Source of the DNA: Azolla caroliniana
Taxonomy: Eukaryota > Polypodiophyta
DNA: 64,000 nucleotides
NCBI GenBank assembly: GCA_043228905.1
Contig: JBHGNT010000010.1
Span: 6,882,001-6,946,000 of the forward strand
Direction: 5' to 3'
Part shown: positions 1-9,672 of the stretch, in pieces
How positions within the stretch are numbered: the stretch's first letter is position 1
How the letters are laid out: each line of letters begins with the position of its first letter
Made by a program: the position numbers and the translations under genes
The notes under the pieces: model-generated
What the model saw: only the letters and a program-made list of their open reading frames with translations
Databases searched by the model: none
What the model was told of the DNA's origin: nothing

Positions 1-1121
1 CTTCTCAATACCTTGACGGACATCCTCCTTGGTCCAAGACCCCGGTGGTCCCGCTCAAGCGAAGCACGCTCGCACGCGCATCTTCGCGACACCGGTCACA
101 AAAGTCCCAGCACAACAAGCAACACTGGAAAGCCCCGTCACCCAAGAGCCGGAGATACAAAGGCCAACCACCCCAGCCGGCCAAGAACAAGCAGATAAGG
201 GGCGACTAGCCGAAACACACTCAGAGCCGGAATGGCAAAGTGGTCAGTTGGCAGAACCACGCAGCTTGACGCAGAAAGGCGGAACCAGCCACCGGCAAGT
301 GAAACCATCAGCCAACTCTCCGTGCAAGCGCAACAACAGTGTACCGGCAGCCAATGGCTCCAGTGGATAGGAGACCAAATTGCCGGAGTAGTCAGATGCA
401 TAGAGGCGGAGGAAAGAGCGCAAACGGAACGGTTGCTCGTCACAACCGATGAACTGGAGACGGCCCGGTCAAGGATCCGGTGCCTAGAACAAGACTTGGA
501 TCGGATCACAGGAGATATGGCCAAAATGGCCTTAACCGCAACGCAGGTCCAAGCACCGGTGACTCCGGTTGATGTACAGAAGAATAAGACCCCGGAGACA
601 CAAACTGTCCCGGCGAAAGAGGCGGCGCAAACCCAAGAGCTTGTGGAATTACGAGATGAGCTCGCCGCACAAGAAGCATTACGGAGCCGCGAACGCGACT
701 TGAAGAAGGTAGCCGAAGAAGAATTAAGAAAGACTGTTGAGAACCTTCGCCGGACAGAGGAAAACATGCGTAAAGGACATCGTGCTTACGACCGGCTGAA
801 GGAGGAAAAAGAGAAAGCGCTGCAAGAAAAAGACAAGCTGCGACGGATGGCAGAGACGGAAATAGAGAGGCTGAAGGAAGAGCTCCGTCAACAGAAGGAC
901 AGGGAGGACCGCGCGCGCCGTCAGATCAACCAACGACTGAAGCAGAAGACAGATGATTTCGATCATCTGCATCGGGACTACAAGCAGCTGGAGATAGAGC
1001 ATAAGCAACAACAGGAACGGATGGCTGAGCTCCGGCAAGAGGTTGATAGGGCCACAACAGCACTCGCCGAAGAACGAGCGGAAAGTTCCAGGCTATTGGA
1101 GGAAGCGGCGAATGACCGGAT
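1..1121 (+). pseudogene. Fragment of A-family 3' extra ORF (coiled coil), plus strand
   Basis: Codes for the same kind of protein as the extra ORFs of elements A and B. A WLQWIGDQIAG-type segment is followed by a long heptad-like, Lys/Glu/Arg-rich coiled coil with the shared block RSRERDLKKVAEEELRK. The readable frame starts near 232. Upstream (1-230) the Pro/Thr/Glu-rich linker is in another frame, so there is an indel near 240-300. The fragment lies on the plus strand, opposite to A, and stops abruptly near 1121 where it meets a truncated LTR of element C. It is a remnant of a third A-family copy, cut by the window edge and by the junction. Function of the protein is unknown. Confidence 0.8.
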
Positions 1122-1214
1122 GGCATGTATTTGTATGTATGCAGACGACTCGAACGGTTACAACCGATCAAGTCGGCGAGGTGGATGCCGACGCCTGATC
1201 ACCCATGCACACAG
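1122..1214 (-). repeat. Element C 3' LTR, outer piece (truncated)
   Basis: Matches 16413-16505 of the intact right LTR with few differences. The match stops at 1122 inside a short shared string (GGCATGTATTTG), leaving about 184 bp of the LTR absent. The last five bases, CACAG, are one copy of the target duplication made by element A. Confidence 0.85.
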
Positions 1215-1633
1215 TGTTATTCTCTAGCCGGACAAGGCCTAACACAAGGTGTCACGGAGACACTTCACCAAAGGGTGATTACGGCATAGGATTAAGATTC
1301 AACGATTACACCGACTTACATAGGTTACACGATTAGAATGCTTCGGTTAATTACACGCGTAAGATATAACAGTAATTACAGAACGGAAATCAAGACAGAA
1401 GTATAAACAACATAAGCTCTATTAATTATCCGCTGTCATTACAATGGGGTCCGGGCCTTTAAATAGGTTTCCGGCCCGTAGTACAAAACGGTGCCTCTCG
1501 CACCTATTCGGGATCCGTCCGGATCTGGAACGGCATACCGTTTCCAGTCCGTCCGTCCACACTATGCTCATTTACAACCATATCTAATTAATTCCTTCAC
1601 TCCGTATTTTGGACTCCTTGCCGGCCGGTAACA
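1215..1633 (-). repeat. Element A 3' LTR (419 bp)
   Basis: Same sequence as 9673-10091 on direct reading. On the minus strand it starts TGTTACCGGCC and ends GAATAACA. A TATTTAAA box lies near 1460. The extra ORF reads into this LTR and ends there at 1597. Confidence 0.95.
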
Positions 1634-3618
1634 CTATACTCCCGGTGCAATTGCTCAAATTCCTCCGTTTTTTGTTTGAGCTTGCCGTTGATCTGGCGAT
1701 GGTTCCGGTCCTCCCGGTCCTTTACCTGCCGGAGTTCCTCGTTCAGGCGCTCTACTTCTGTTTCGGCGTTCCTCCGGAGCCTCTCCTTCTCTTGCAGCAT
1801 TTTCTCCTTCTCCTCCTTGAGCCGGTCGTACGCTTGGTGGCCTTTCCGTAAGCTCTCCTCGGCCCGGCGTAGATTCTCAGCAGTCTTTTTGAGTTCTGCC
1901 TCCGCTGCCGTCTTCAATTCTCTTTCGCGGCTCCTCAGCGCTTCTTGGGCAGCTAGCTCATCCATTAAATCCGCAAGCTCTTGGGCTTGTGCCGCATTTC
2001 TCTCCGGAACGGTTTCCGTTGCCGGGGTCTGATTGCTATGTACAGGTTGATTTGACACTTTATTCTGTACATTGCCCGGAGTCACCGGTGCTTGGACTTG
2101 TGTTGTCAAAGCGAATTGAGCCATTTCCCTTGTGACCCTGTCCAAGTCTTGTTCAAGGCTCCGGATTCTGGACCGGGCCGTCTCTAGATCTACGGTTGTG
2201 ACGAGCAACCGTTCCTGGTGCGCTCTCTCTTCCGCCTCTATATACTCGACCGCTCCGGCGATTTGCTCGCCTACCCACCGTAGCCACATGCTACTGGTGC
2301 CTTGTTGCTGTACTGGTCGGGTCGGCTCATTCCCTGTGGAATTGTCTGGCCTGAGTGCCTGCATATGCCGTTCTGGTTCTACTCCTTGGCCGCCGTGTGC
2401 TCTGGCTGGGCTCGCCGGCTGTTGAGTTCCGGTTCTCGCCGTCTCCGGAGCCGTTGGACTGACTTCTTCTATAGAAGTCGACAAGACCGGTTCCCTACGC
2501 ACCGGTTCCGGTTCTTCCCTTGTGGTTTGCTCAGGTTGAGTTGGGGGCGTTTCTGCCTCTCGCGGGTACGACCGCTCCCCTCCTGTCTCGGCGGCCCTAC
2601 TTCTTGACCGTCGTTGGAGGTGCTCTTCTGGCTCCTCCGTTTCCTCTTCCTGTGTCACGGCATGTTTCTGTGCCGTCAAGGGTTCCGGTTCCTTCTGTCC
2701 CGGTCTCCGTAAGGTTATCTTGACGGGTCGGACCGGTGACACTTCCTCCGGTTCTGGGACCCGTTTCTTCCCTTTCGTCGCCTTCGACGCCAGCAGCTGC
2801 TGTCGTTTGGACGCCGGCTTCGAGGTGCTTCCTTCCGATACTCTTGGCCGCTTCTTTGGCTGAACGGTCTCGACCGGCGGCACGAGCAATGTTATCCACT
2901 GAGCGACGGCATGCCACAGCTTCCGGCCCTCCTTGCCGTCCTTTCCTCGTACCATGTCGATTGCCACGCACAAACCGTCTGCAATCAACACCGGCCAATC
3001 CACCTTGGTCCCTTCATAGGTGGCTATGATCATCCCTGCCCGATTTTTTGGCATGACAGGGGGTCGGGGATACACGTGGCCGTACTCATGGAGCACTCGA
3101 GCTATCTCCCTGAACAGCGGATCTTTGCCGCCCTGCGTTCGATAGCCTTTGCCGGCAACAGAGTACTCACCGAAATATCGGGTGAGTTGCTCCGAGGTTG
3201 GATTATCAATCTGAAAAATTCCTCCCTCCGGAAGGCCTGTTAGCGCACGGATCGCTTCCTCGGTGATGACTTCCTTGTCGAGCTCCTTGATGACCTGGTC
3301 GGCTTCTCTGTGCGGTGGTGCTTCCATGATGGCCAAGAAGCCCTCCAGTCCGTGTTGCCTGAACCATTTCCTGGCCGCTTCCGACAGCGTTTGTGGTTCC
3401 ATGTCTGCTTCGAGGTCGAGGAAAGATGGCGAGGTAGAGTGGTGATGAGAGTGAGGACGAGAGAGAGAGCGTTCTGAACCTGGGGGTTCTCTGCGTGCAT
3501 GTTCGCGTTTGCTCAGCTTCCACTGTCTTGGTGCTTCTGTGCTTCTTGGCTCGCGAAATGAAAAGGTCTCCATGCGTTCTGCTTCTTCTTTGTGCGTTTT
3601 GGCGCCTTTTTCGAGCAT
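1597..3618 (-). CDS. Element A extra 3' ORF: N-terminal globular domain plus long coiled coil, function unknown
   Basis: About 674 aa from the first ATG at 3618; the open frame extends to 3702 without ATG. The start is supported by element B, whose homologue begins at the equivalent place. Residues about 70-270 form a conserved, probably globular region (TLSEAARKWF, ALTGLPEGG, GMIIATYEGTKVDWPVLIADG, cut here to its core). A Pro/Glu/Thr-rich linker follows to about residue 480, then a coiled coil to the end. No signal peptide or membrane span is seen, so a retroviral-type envelope is not supported. The C-terminus is cut: the last 13 or so residues are read from the LTR, whereas B continues for several hundred residues. 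Possible roles include particle structure or nuclear transport; none is shown. Confidence 0.8.
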   Translation of the reverse strand: MLEKGAKTHKEEAERMETFSFREPRSTEAPRQWKLSKREHARREPPGSERSLSRPHSHHHSTSPSFLDLEADMEPQTLSEAARKWFRQHGLEGFLAIMEAPPHREADQVIKELDKEVITEEAIRALTGLPEGGIFQIDNPTSEQLTRYFGEYSVAGKGYRTQGGKDPLFREIARVLHEYGHVYPRPPVMPKNRAGMIIATYEGTKVDWPVLIADGLCVAIDMVRGKDGKEGRKLWHAVAQWITLLVPPVETVQPKKRPRVSEGSTSKPASKRQQLLASKATKGKKRVPEPEEVSPVRPVKITLRRPGQKEPEPLTAQKHAVTQEEETEEPEEHLQRRSRSRAAETGGERSYPREAETPPTQPEQTTREEPEPVRREPVLSTSIEEVSPTAPETARTGTQQPASPARAHGGQGVEPERHMQALRPDNSTGNEPTRPVQQQGTSSMWLRWVGEQIAGAVEYIEAEERAHQERLLVTTVDLETARSRIRSLEQDLDRVTREMAQFALTTQVQAPVTPGNVQNKVSNQPVHSNQTPATETVPERNAAQAQELADLMDELAAQEALRSRERELKTAAEAELKKTAENLRRAEESLRKGHQAYDRLKEEKEKMLQEKERLRRNAETEVERLNEELRQVKDREDRNHRQINGKLKQKTEEFEQLHREYSVTGRQGVQNTE

Positions 3619-3768
3619 GCACACGTCGTGTACCAATTTAGTATTAAGTAGCGTGGCGGCTCTTAAATGCCCACTACGTACCTTTTCGCGCCTTGCTTTC
3701 ACACCCGTTCATACCTCGATTTTTAATGATTTTTTTTTTTTTTTTTTTTTGAATGACGGTGTGTGACC
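3619..3768. other. Spacer between gag-pol and extra ORF with T21 run
   Basis: Non-coding spacer between the two ORFs of element A. It holds an unbroken run of about 21 T on the plus strand (3730-3750), which is poly(A) in the element's own sense. Element B has a similar T run in the same place (about 30542-30557), so the run is a family feature. Confidence 0.7.
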
Positions 3769-6700
3769 TTACACATCCGTAGGTCCCCTCGGACCCTTAC
3801 CGTTTTCCTTACGGGTTGCCGTGTCTTCCTTCGCCTCTGCTACTGGTTCCCCGTCGTCTTTTTCTTCCGGACCGATACGTACCGATCCCGGTGTAGTGCC
3901 GGTGAGCTGCATAAACGGGTTCTTTGGCATTGGTCCTTTATAGGGTTTTAGTCGAAATCCGTTTACCCACTTGCCTAGTACTTCACCGGCAAGTGTCCCT
4001 ATCTGATAGGACCCGTTGTATTCCCGTGTCAGCCAATACGGGCCTGTCCATCTGAACCGGAGTTTACCCGGCATCTTGCCCATCCTCGTTTGGAATACCA
4101 GCACCGGCTTTCCGATTTCGAACATCTTCTCATTACCTTTTCGGTGACGGTCAACGAACGCTTTCCGTCGTCGTTGCTCCAGTTCCATGTGTAGGATGTT
4201 GGCCAGCCGTTGCTCCTCCAGTTCGCATAGTGCTGCTAGCCGCATTTCCTCCGACTTCTTTTCATTCAGCCGTTCCCGTAGTTGGATCCGTAAGCTTGGT
4301 ACCTGAAATTCCACCGGCATGACCGCTTCTAAGCCGAATGCTAACCGGAACGGCGTTGTCCGGATACTTGTTTTGTATGCCGTTCTGTACGCCCATAGCG
4401 CACTATGGAGCTTTGTGTCCCAGTCAGTCCGGTTTTCATTGACAATTTTGCGGAGAATGTTCTGCAGCGTTTTGTTGGTGGACTCTGCTAATCCGTTCGC
4501 CTGTGGGTAGTACGGTGTGCTTCGTTTATGGACCACGGCATAGAACGTTGTTAAGCTTTCCACTACCTGGCCAAGGAAGTGGCCTCCTTGGTCGCTGATT
4601 AATTCAATCGGACATCCATACCGGCACCAAATGTTTTCGTACAGGAATTTTGCCGTGGATGACGCGGTGTTGTCTCTCAGGGCCTTAGCTTCCACCCATT
4701 TCGTGCAATAATCCGTTGCCACGATGACATAACGATTACCTGTTCTCATTGCCGGTGGCTTGAACGGTCCGACAAAATCCAACCCCCACTTCTGGAATGG
4801 CTCTAGTGGAAGTACCGGTTGGTGTGGCATCCGTGCTTGCTCCGTAGGCTGGCCCATTCGTTGGCATAGGTCACATTCCTTAGCATACTTGACGGCGTCT
4901 TTTAACGTCGTGGGCCACCATAAGCCGCTCTGCCATACTTTCCTCGCCGTCGCTTCCCCGGCATAGTGTCCTCCGGCAACCCCACAGTGTGCTTCCCGTA
5001 AGATTACTTCTTTCTCGTCACTACGGACTGCCCGTCTCCATATTCCATCCGCTCCTTTGTGGTAGAGAGTGTCCCGTAACAGACAGAAATTGCGGCTCTG
5101 CACCGCCAGTCGTTTCCTCTCGTCCCGGTTCATTTCCTCCGGTGGCAGGCCCGTGCTTAGGAACTGGTGCATGTTTGTCAGCCATTTATCTTCTGATGCC
5201 ACCGTGTCGTCCGCTGCCGTTTCCGGGGTGATACGGAATAACTCCGCGTCCGGGAATTCATCCGCTACTCCGTCGCCTGGTTCTCCGGACTCTAACCGGC
5301 TCAGGTAGTCTGCTACGGCATGCTGGATACCGGGCCGGTGGAAAATCTCGAATTCGAACTCCTGCAACAGCAAGGTCCAACGGGCCAACTTACCGGTCAA
5401 GGACGCCTTGGAAACTAAGTAGAGGAGCGCCGAGTGATCCACATGGAAGGAGAACTTCCTTCCCAATAGGTAGTGACGAAACTTTGTTACACTGTAGATC
5501 ATGCCCAGCGCCTCCCGTTCCGTCGTTGAATAGTTCTTCTCCGCTTGGGACAGCTTCCGGCTGGCGTAATATACCGGCCGGTACCATTTAGGCTCCGTAA
5601 GTTGCATTAAGGCGCTGCCAATAGCGATGTCGGAAGCGTCCACGAACACATGAAATTCCTTGCTCCAATCCGGAGGCTGCACGATGGGTGCTTGCGATAA
5701 AAGTACCTTCAGGGCATTGTATGCCTTATCCTCCGTATCCGTCCATTGGAACGGTGTCCGATGTACCGCGGTGTGTAATGGTGTAGCCAAGTCAGCCAAG
5801 TGACGGAGCATCCGGCTGTGCCACCGGATCTGTCCTAAGAATCGGCTTAGTGCTTTGGCCGTTTTCGGCGCCGGTGCCCCTAGTATGGCGTTTACTTTGT
5901 CCGGGTCGACCGCAATGCCCTCCTTACTTACAATGTGTCCCAGCAATATTCCACTTGAAACCCCAAAGATGCATTTTGCTGGGTTTAAGCTTAGCCGGTA
6001 TAACCTACACTTTTCAAGGCATAACCGTAGGTGCTGCAAATGGTCTTTTCCCCGGCTATAGACTGCAAAATCATCCAGGAAAACTTGCATGAAGGCAGGA
6101 ATGTATTCGCCGAAGATCTCCATGATGATTCGCTGGAAAGTTGCTGGTGCCGTTTTTAGGCCGAACATCATGACTTCGGCCACAAACACCCCCCATTCGG
6201 TGACGAACGCTGTCTTCTCCTGGTCGTCGGGGTGCATCCGGATTTGATTGTATCCGCTGAAGCCGTCTAAAAAGCTATAAACGTCATGGCCGGCGACGGC
6301 ATCCAGTACTCCATCCGTGAACGGAAGAGGGAATGCATCCGTAATTGTGGCGGCATTTAGTTTCCTGTAATCTACACACACACGGATTTTACCGTTCTTC
6401 TTTGGGACGACGACGATGGGGCTCAGCCACGTCGCTTTCTTTACCGGCCGGATGAAGCCCACTCTTAGGAGTTTGTCGATTTCCTCCTTCACTTTGGCGG
6501 CGTAGTTGGGGTTCATTCGGTATCGTCTTTGCGCCACTGGTTTCGCGTCCTTGCCTAAGTGGATCTGATGCTGATATAATTGAGGGTCCAGCCCTCGCAT
6601 GTCTTCGTATGACCAGGCGAATACGTCGCGAAACTCCGTGAGAAGTTTGATCATCGCCGCTTTATCTTCCGGCTTCATTTCTTTGGCGATGTGTACCGGC

Positions 6701-9621
6701 TTTGATTCGTCCTTGCTTCCTAGGTTCACTTCGTCGAGCTGGGATGCTTTTACCCGTTGGGAAACGGCCATTTCCCGTTCCAACGCTTCCTGTGCTTGCC
6801 GTAATTCCCGAATCGCATCTTTGTCTGGTTCGGCTTCGGTGTCGTCCCGCTGCGGCAAGTATGCGGCTACGGCTTCAGCTACGTCAATCTCGAAGAGTGG
6901 TACGATCTTCGGATGTTCCTCCAAGTACTGGGCTTCTTCGTCGTCTGCCAATCCTTCAAGCATGTTCACACATTCCGCATACAGCGGTGTGCATTCCTTA
7001 CCGTTGCTCGTCCGTGGTTGTGTCGGTACCCGGACCTTGGCTTTTCCGCGCCGGAAGGTAATCATATTTTTTCGCCAATTTTGCTTGATGTGTGTTGTTT
7101 TCAACCATGGTCTGCCCAGCAACAGAGGGTACGCGCCTTGCGCCTGTAGCTGCAGCACTACAGCCGAGATGTGAAATGTGTGACCTCCTATGGTGACTTC
7201 CAATTTCCGTATTAAGCCCGTCGGCCGTACCGAGCTCGTATCCGCCATCCGTAGCCAGAACGGGCATGGCTCCCATTCATGTATTCCCAAGGCATCACAC
7301 GTACGGAGGCTTATTACGTTCACCCCGGAACCTCCATCGATTACGGTGCCGGGAAGTTCGTGCCCTTTGACAATAGCTGTAATCGCCGGACTACTAGTGT
7401 CCACCACCGTCGGTCCCTCCTCCGGATTCGAGAAAAGGACTGGTGCCGGTGGAGCTATACCGTCTGACATGACCGTTTTTAGTCCTTCTGTGAATCGCGG
7501 CACGAGCTGCAAGAGTCTTCCTAATGGTAACGTGATCTGACATTCTTGTAGTGCTTGCCATGTCTCGTTTTCTGGGTGGCTACCGCCGGCACTCCCTATG
7601 GTCTTCGCCTTTTGCCGTTCCGCGTCCGCGACGTTCCTTTCATTGGCTTCCTTCACCCATTCCGTCGCCTGTTTTCGTATGGCCTCTTGTGTTTCCCATT
7701 CTTTGGCCATGCCTTTCGACCGTGTGGTTACTTGCTGTAAATCCGCCACTTCCGGAACCACCATATTAACTGCTGGTCGTTTCTCGTAGCTCTTTACCGG
7801 GCACTGGTTACTGTAGTGGCCTTCCTGCCTGCAATAGTAGCAGTACTCTTTACGGGTATTGCTGGATTCAGCATTGCTGGTAGCCGGAGTCGGTCCCGTA
7901 GTGAGTGGTGCGTTCTGTGCCGGTTGGCTCCTTGGGGTTCCCTGTTCCGGGTCCCTAGTGTGACCACCTTTCTTGAAATTACGTTTCTTATTATTCTTAT
8001 TTTTATTTCGGTAGTCCGGTCGTGGTAGATCGTAAAATCGGCCGTAGTCCTCCTGGTGCCTTCGGTAACCCGGGGAATGGTCTCTGTCGTATTGCTCGTG
8101 TCGTCTGTTGGGCTCCCGATAACGGTCCGATCGCTCATACCGGTCGTAGTTATCACGCCGATTCCCGTACCGGCCATCATTCTCTTGCCTGTCCCCGTAC
8201 CGGACATCCTGTGCCGGTGGGTACCGGTTCATTCTTTGCCAACGATCGTCATCTTTGTCTCGGCTGCTTCTTGGCTCGATCCGTCGGACGGGTGGTGCTT
8301 GTCGATTTAACAGGTTGTACTCGCACCGGTCCGTTGTATGACTCTTGGATTGACAAATCACACACTGAGTGCGCATGGTGCACTCTACTGCCGAGTGTCC
8401 GGCATTCAAGCAGATTGTGCATTGAATTGCCTGCCGGAACCGGAGATCTTCCTCGGTGGGTAACGCCCGTTGCAGTGTTCCCAGCGTAAGCCATGAGCTT
8501 GTCTTTTCCATTTCTCTGACCCGGTCAATGACCTGGTCGATGGTGCATCCTCGAAAGTCGATTACCGTACACACCGTGCGTAACGGTTCCCGGAGTGCGT
8601 TTAAAAATATCGTCCGTAATTCCTCCTCCGGGGGTGCACGGGCAAGCTGGCTATGCATTCGTTGGAAACGGATGACGAATTGGGGAATGCTTTCCCCTGC
8701 CTCCTGCCGGATCGTATAAAACAGGCCCACCATTGTCGTCTGGTCGACCTCCTTGTGGAAAAAATGCAAGAATTTTGCTTTTAATTCTGCAAAGGTTGTG
8801 ATGGTCGCCGGGTCCTGCGTGCGCCGCCATCGTGTCGCCGGTCCCTCCAACGTGACTCCGAATTCCGCTATCTTCAAGCGTTCTTCTTCCTCAGGTGTCA
8901 TTCGCTGGGACGTGTGATTTGCTTCCCATGTCTGCTCGAAGTCATGAACATGCGCTTCCGCGTCCGGGTCATCGCGATACTTTGAGTATTGGAACGGCAT
9001 GTCGTCGTCCAGTATTAGGCCGCGGTTTCGTGGCGTTTGTTGATATCTTTCCGGTTCTTTTTCCGGTTCCACTTCCGGTTCTTTTGCCGGTGCTTTTTCC
9101 GGTTCTTTTTCCGGCTCTTCTTCCGGTACCTTTGCCGGCTCTTTCGTTGGTGTTGGTGGCTTTGCTTCTTCCACTTCCGGTGTTGGTGGGTTGACGGCTT
9201 CCGTTTGCGGTTCCGGATAGCCCTGGTTGAGCGGTTCCGGTTCTGGAGTCGGCACGGTATCCGACCCGTCGTCTTCCGGGCCGCCGGGGGTATCGTTGCT
9301 GCTCCGGTAGTTCGTGTGCACGTTGTATCCCCCTTCGGAATCCGATTCGTAGGCTGAAAAGGCTTCTGCCTCGTTTTCTCCGCTTGCCAGCGCCTCCAGG
9401 AGGCGTTCGGTTTCCCGGAGACTACTTAGACTGCTTCCGTCGTCCTGGTCGCGAGTTTGCCGTAACCGGAGAGATTCCTCCGCGACTCTCCGGATCTCGT
9501 TGGAGAACGAACGATCCGAGCGAATTTCCTGCGCTGCTTGCTGGAAAGTCTCACGCCGTCTTTGCCGTTCGGCGAGGCGTCGAGCTCGGTCTGTAACCAA
9601 GTCGTGCGTTGGACTAGTCAT
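3769..9621 (-). CDS. Element A gag-pol polyprotein (1950 aa, intact)
   Basis: One open frame from ATG at 9621, only 51 nt inside the 5' LTR. Order: Ser/Glu/Pro-rich N-terminus; retrotransposon gag region at about 210-380; two CCHC knuckles near 400-440 (CTICLNAGHSAVEC, CVICQSKSHTTDRC); an Arg/Tyr/Asp-rich stretch; a third knuckle near 595 (CYYCRQEGHYSNQC); protease with IDGGSG near 760, a variant of the usual D[ST]G; reverse transcriptase with FLDDF near 1181; RNase H with VDASD near 1328; integrase zinc finger near 1545-1590 and catalytic core D/D/E (DYCTKW about 1640, SDQGGHF about 1680, LAEST about 1711). No chromodomain. All domains are present without stops, so the copy could be active if the DGG protease works. 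Confidence 0.93.
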   Translation of the reverse strand: MTSPTHDLVTDRARRLAERQRRRETFQQAAQEIRSDRSFSNEIRRVAEESLRLRQTRDQDDGSSLSSLRETERLLEALASGENEAEAFSAYESDSEGGYNVHTNYRSSNDTPGGPEDDGSDTVPTPEPEPLNQGYPEPQTEAVNPPTPEVEEAKPPTPTKEPAKVPEEEPEKEPEKAPAKEPEVEPEKEPERYQQTPRNRGLILDDDMPFQYSKYRDDPDAEAHVHDFEQTWEANHTSQRMTPEEEERLKIAEFGVTLEGPATRWRRTQDPATITTFAELKAKFLHFFHKEVDQTTMVGLFYTIRQEAGESIPQFVIRFQRMHSQLARAPPEEELRTIFLNALREPLRTVCTVIDFRGCTIDQVIDRVREMEKTSSWLTLGTLQRALPTEEDLRFRQAIQCTICLNAGHSAVECTMRTQCVICQSKSHTTDRCEYNLLNRQAPPVRRIEPRSSRDKDDDRWQRMNRYPPAQDVRYGDRQENDGRYGNRRDNYDRYERSDRYREPNRRHEQYDRDHSPGYRRHQEDYGRFYDLPRPDYRNKNKNNKKRNFKKGGHTRDPEQGTPRSQPAQNAPLTTGPTPATSNAESSNTRKEYCYYCRQEGHYSNQCPVKSYEKRPAVNMVVPEVADLQQVTTRSKGMAKEWETQEAIRKQATEWVKEANERNVADAERQKAKTIGSAGGSHPENETWQALQECQITLPLGRLLQLVPRFTEGLKTVMSDGIAPPAPVLFSNPEEGPTVVDTSSPAITAIVKGHELPGTVIDGGSGVNVISLRTCDALGIHEWEPCPFWLRMADTSSVRPTGLIRKLEVTIGGHTFHISAVVLQLQAQGAYPLLLGRPWLKTTHIKQNWRKNMITFRRGKAKVRVPTQPRTSNGKECTPLYAECVNMLEGLADDEEAQYLEEHPKIVPLFEIDVAEAVAAYLPQRDDTEAEPDKDAIRELRQAQEALEREMAVSQRVKASQLDEVNLGSKDESKPVHIAKEMKPEDKAAMIKLLTEFRDVFAWSYEDMRGLDPQLYQHQIHLGKDAKPVAQRRYRMNPNYAAKVKEEIDKLLRVGFIRPVKKATWLSPIVVVPKKNGKIRVCVDYRKLNAATITDAFPLPFTDGVLDAVAGHDVYSFLDGFSGYNQIRMHPDDQEKTAFVTEWGVFVAEVMMFGLKTAPATFQRIIMEIFGEYIPAFMQVFLDDFAVYSRGKDHLQHLRLCLEKCRLYRLSLNPAKCIFGVSSGILLGHIVSKEGIAVDPDKVNAILGAPAPKTAKALSRFLGQIRWHSRMLRHLADLATPLHTAVHRTPFQWTDTEDKAYNALKVLLSQAPIVQPPDWSKEFHVFVDASDIAIGSALMQLTEPKWYRPVYYASRKLSQAEKNYSTTEREALGMIYSVTKFRHYLLGRKFSFHVDHSALLYLVSKASLTGKLARWTLLLQEFEFEIFHRPGIQHAVADYLSRLESGEPGDGVADEFPDAELFRITPETAADDTVASEDKWLTNMHQFLSTGLPPEEMNRDERKRLAVQSRNFCLLRDTLYHKGADGIWRRAVRSDEKEVILREAHCGVAGGHYAGEATARKVWQSGLWWPTTLKDAVKYAKECDLCQRMGQPTEQARMPHQPVLPLEPFQKWGLDFVGPFKPPAMRTGNRYVIVATDYCTKWVEAKALRDNTASSTAKFLYENIWCRYGCPIELISDQGGHFLGQVVESLTTFYAVVHKRSTPYYPQANGLAESTNKTLQNILRKIVNENRTDWDTKLHSALWAYRTAYKTSIRTTPFRLAFGLEAVMPVEFQVPSLRIQLRERLNEKKSEEMRLAALCELEEQRLANILHMELEQRRRKAFVDRHRKGNEKMFEIGKPVLVFQTRMGKMPGKLRFRWTGPYWLTREYNGSYQIGTLAGEVLGKWVNGFRLKPYKGPMPKNPFMQLTGTTPGSVRIGPEEKDDGEPVAEAKEDTATRKENGKGPRGPTDV

Positions 9622-9653
9622 CCATTACCGTCGTTCGCTGCGAGAAAGCAGGA

Positions 9654-9666
9654 ATCGTGGTCGCCA
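9654..9666 (-). promoter_or_regulatory. Element A primer binding site, tRNA-Arg(UCG)
   Basis: On the minus strand it reads TGGCGACCACGAT, six bases inside the 5' LTR. This is complementary to CCA plus the last ten bases of the tRNA-Arg gene at 47272-47345 in this window: 13 of 13 match, then the match ends. Confidence 0.9.
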
Positions 9667-9672
9667 AAACTG

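Noticed and set aside
138-767. 209-aa open frame on the minus strand
   Set aside because: Antisense shadow of the coiled-coil ORF fragment; Ser/Arg-rich sequence without motifs.
1597-3702. Retroviral-type envelope gene in element A
   Set aside because: Position fits, but no signal peptide, transmembrane segment or Cys pattern; the protein is a soluble coiled coil.
3703-3768. Poly(A) tail marking a retrocopy insertion
   Set aside because: The T run lies between gag-pol and the extra ORF in both A and B, so it is part of the element.
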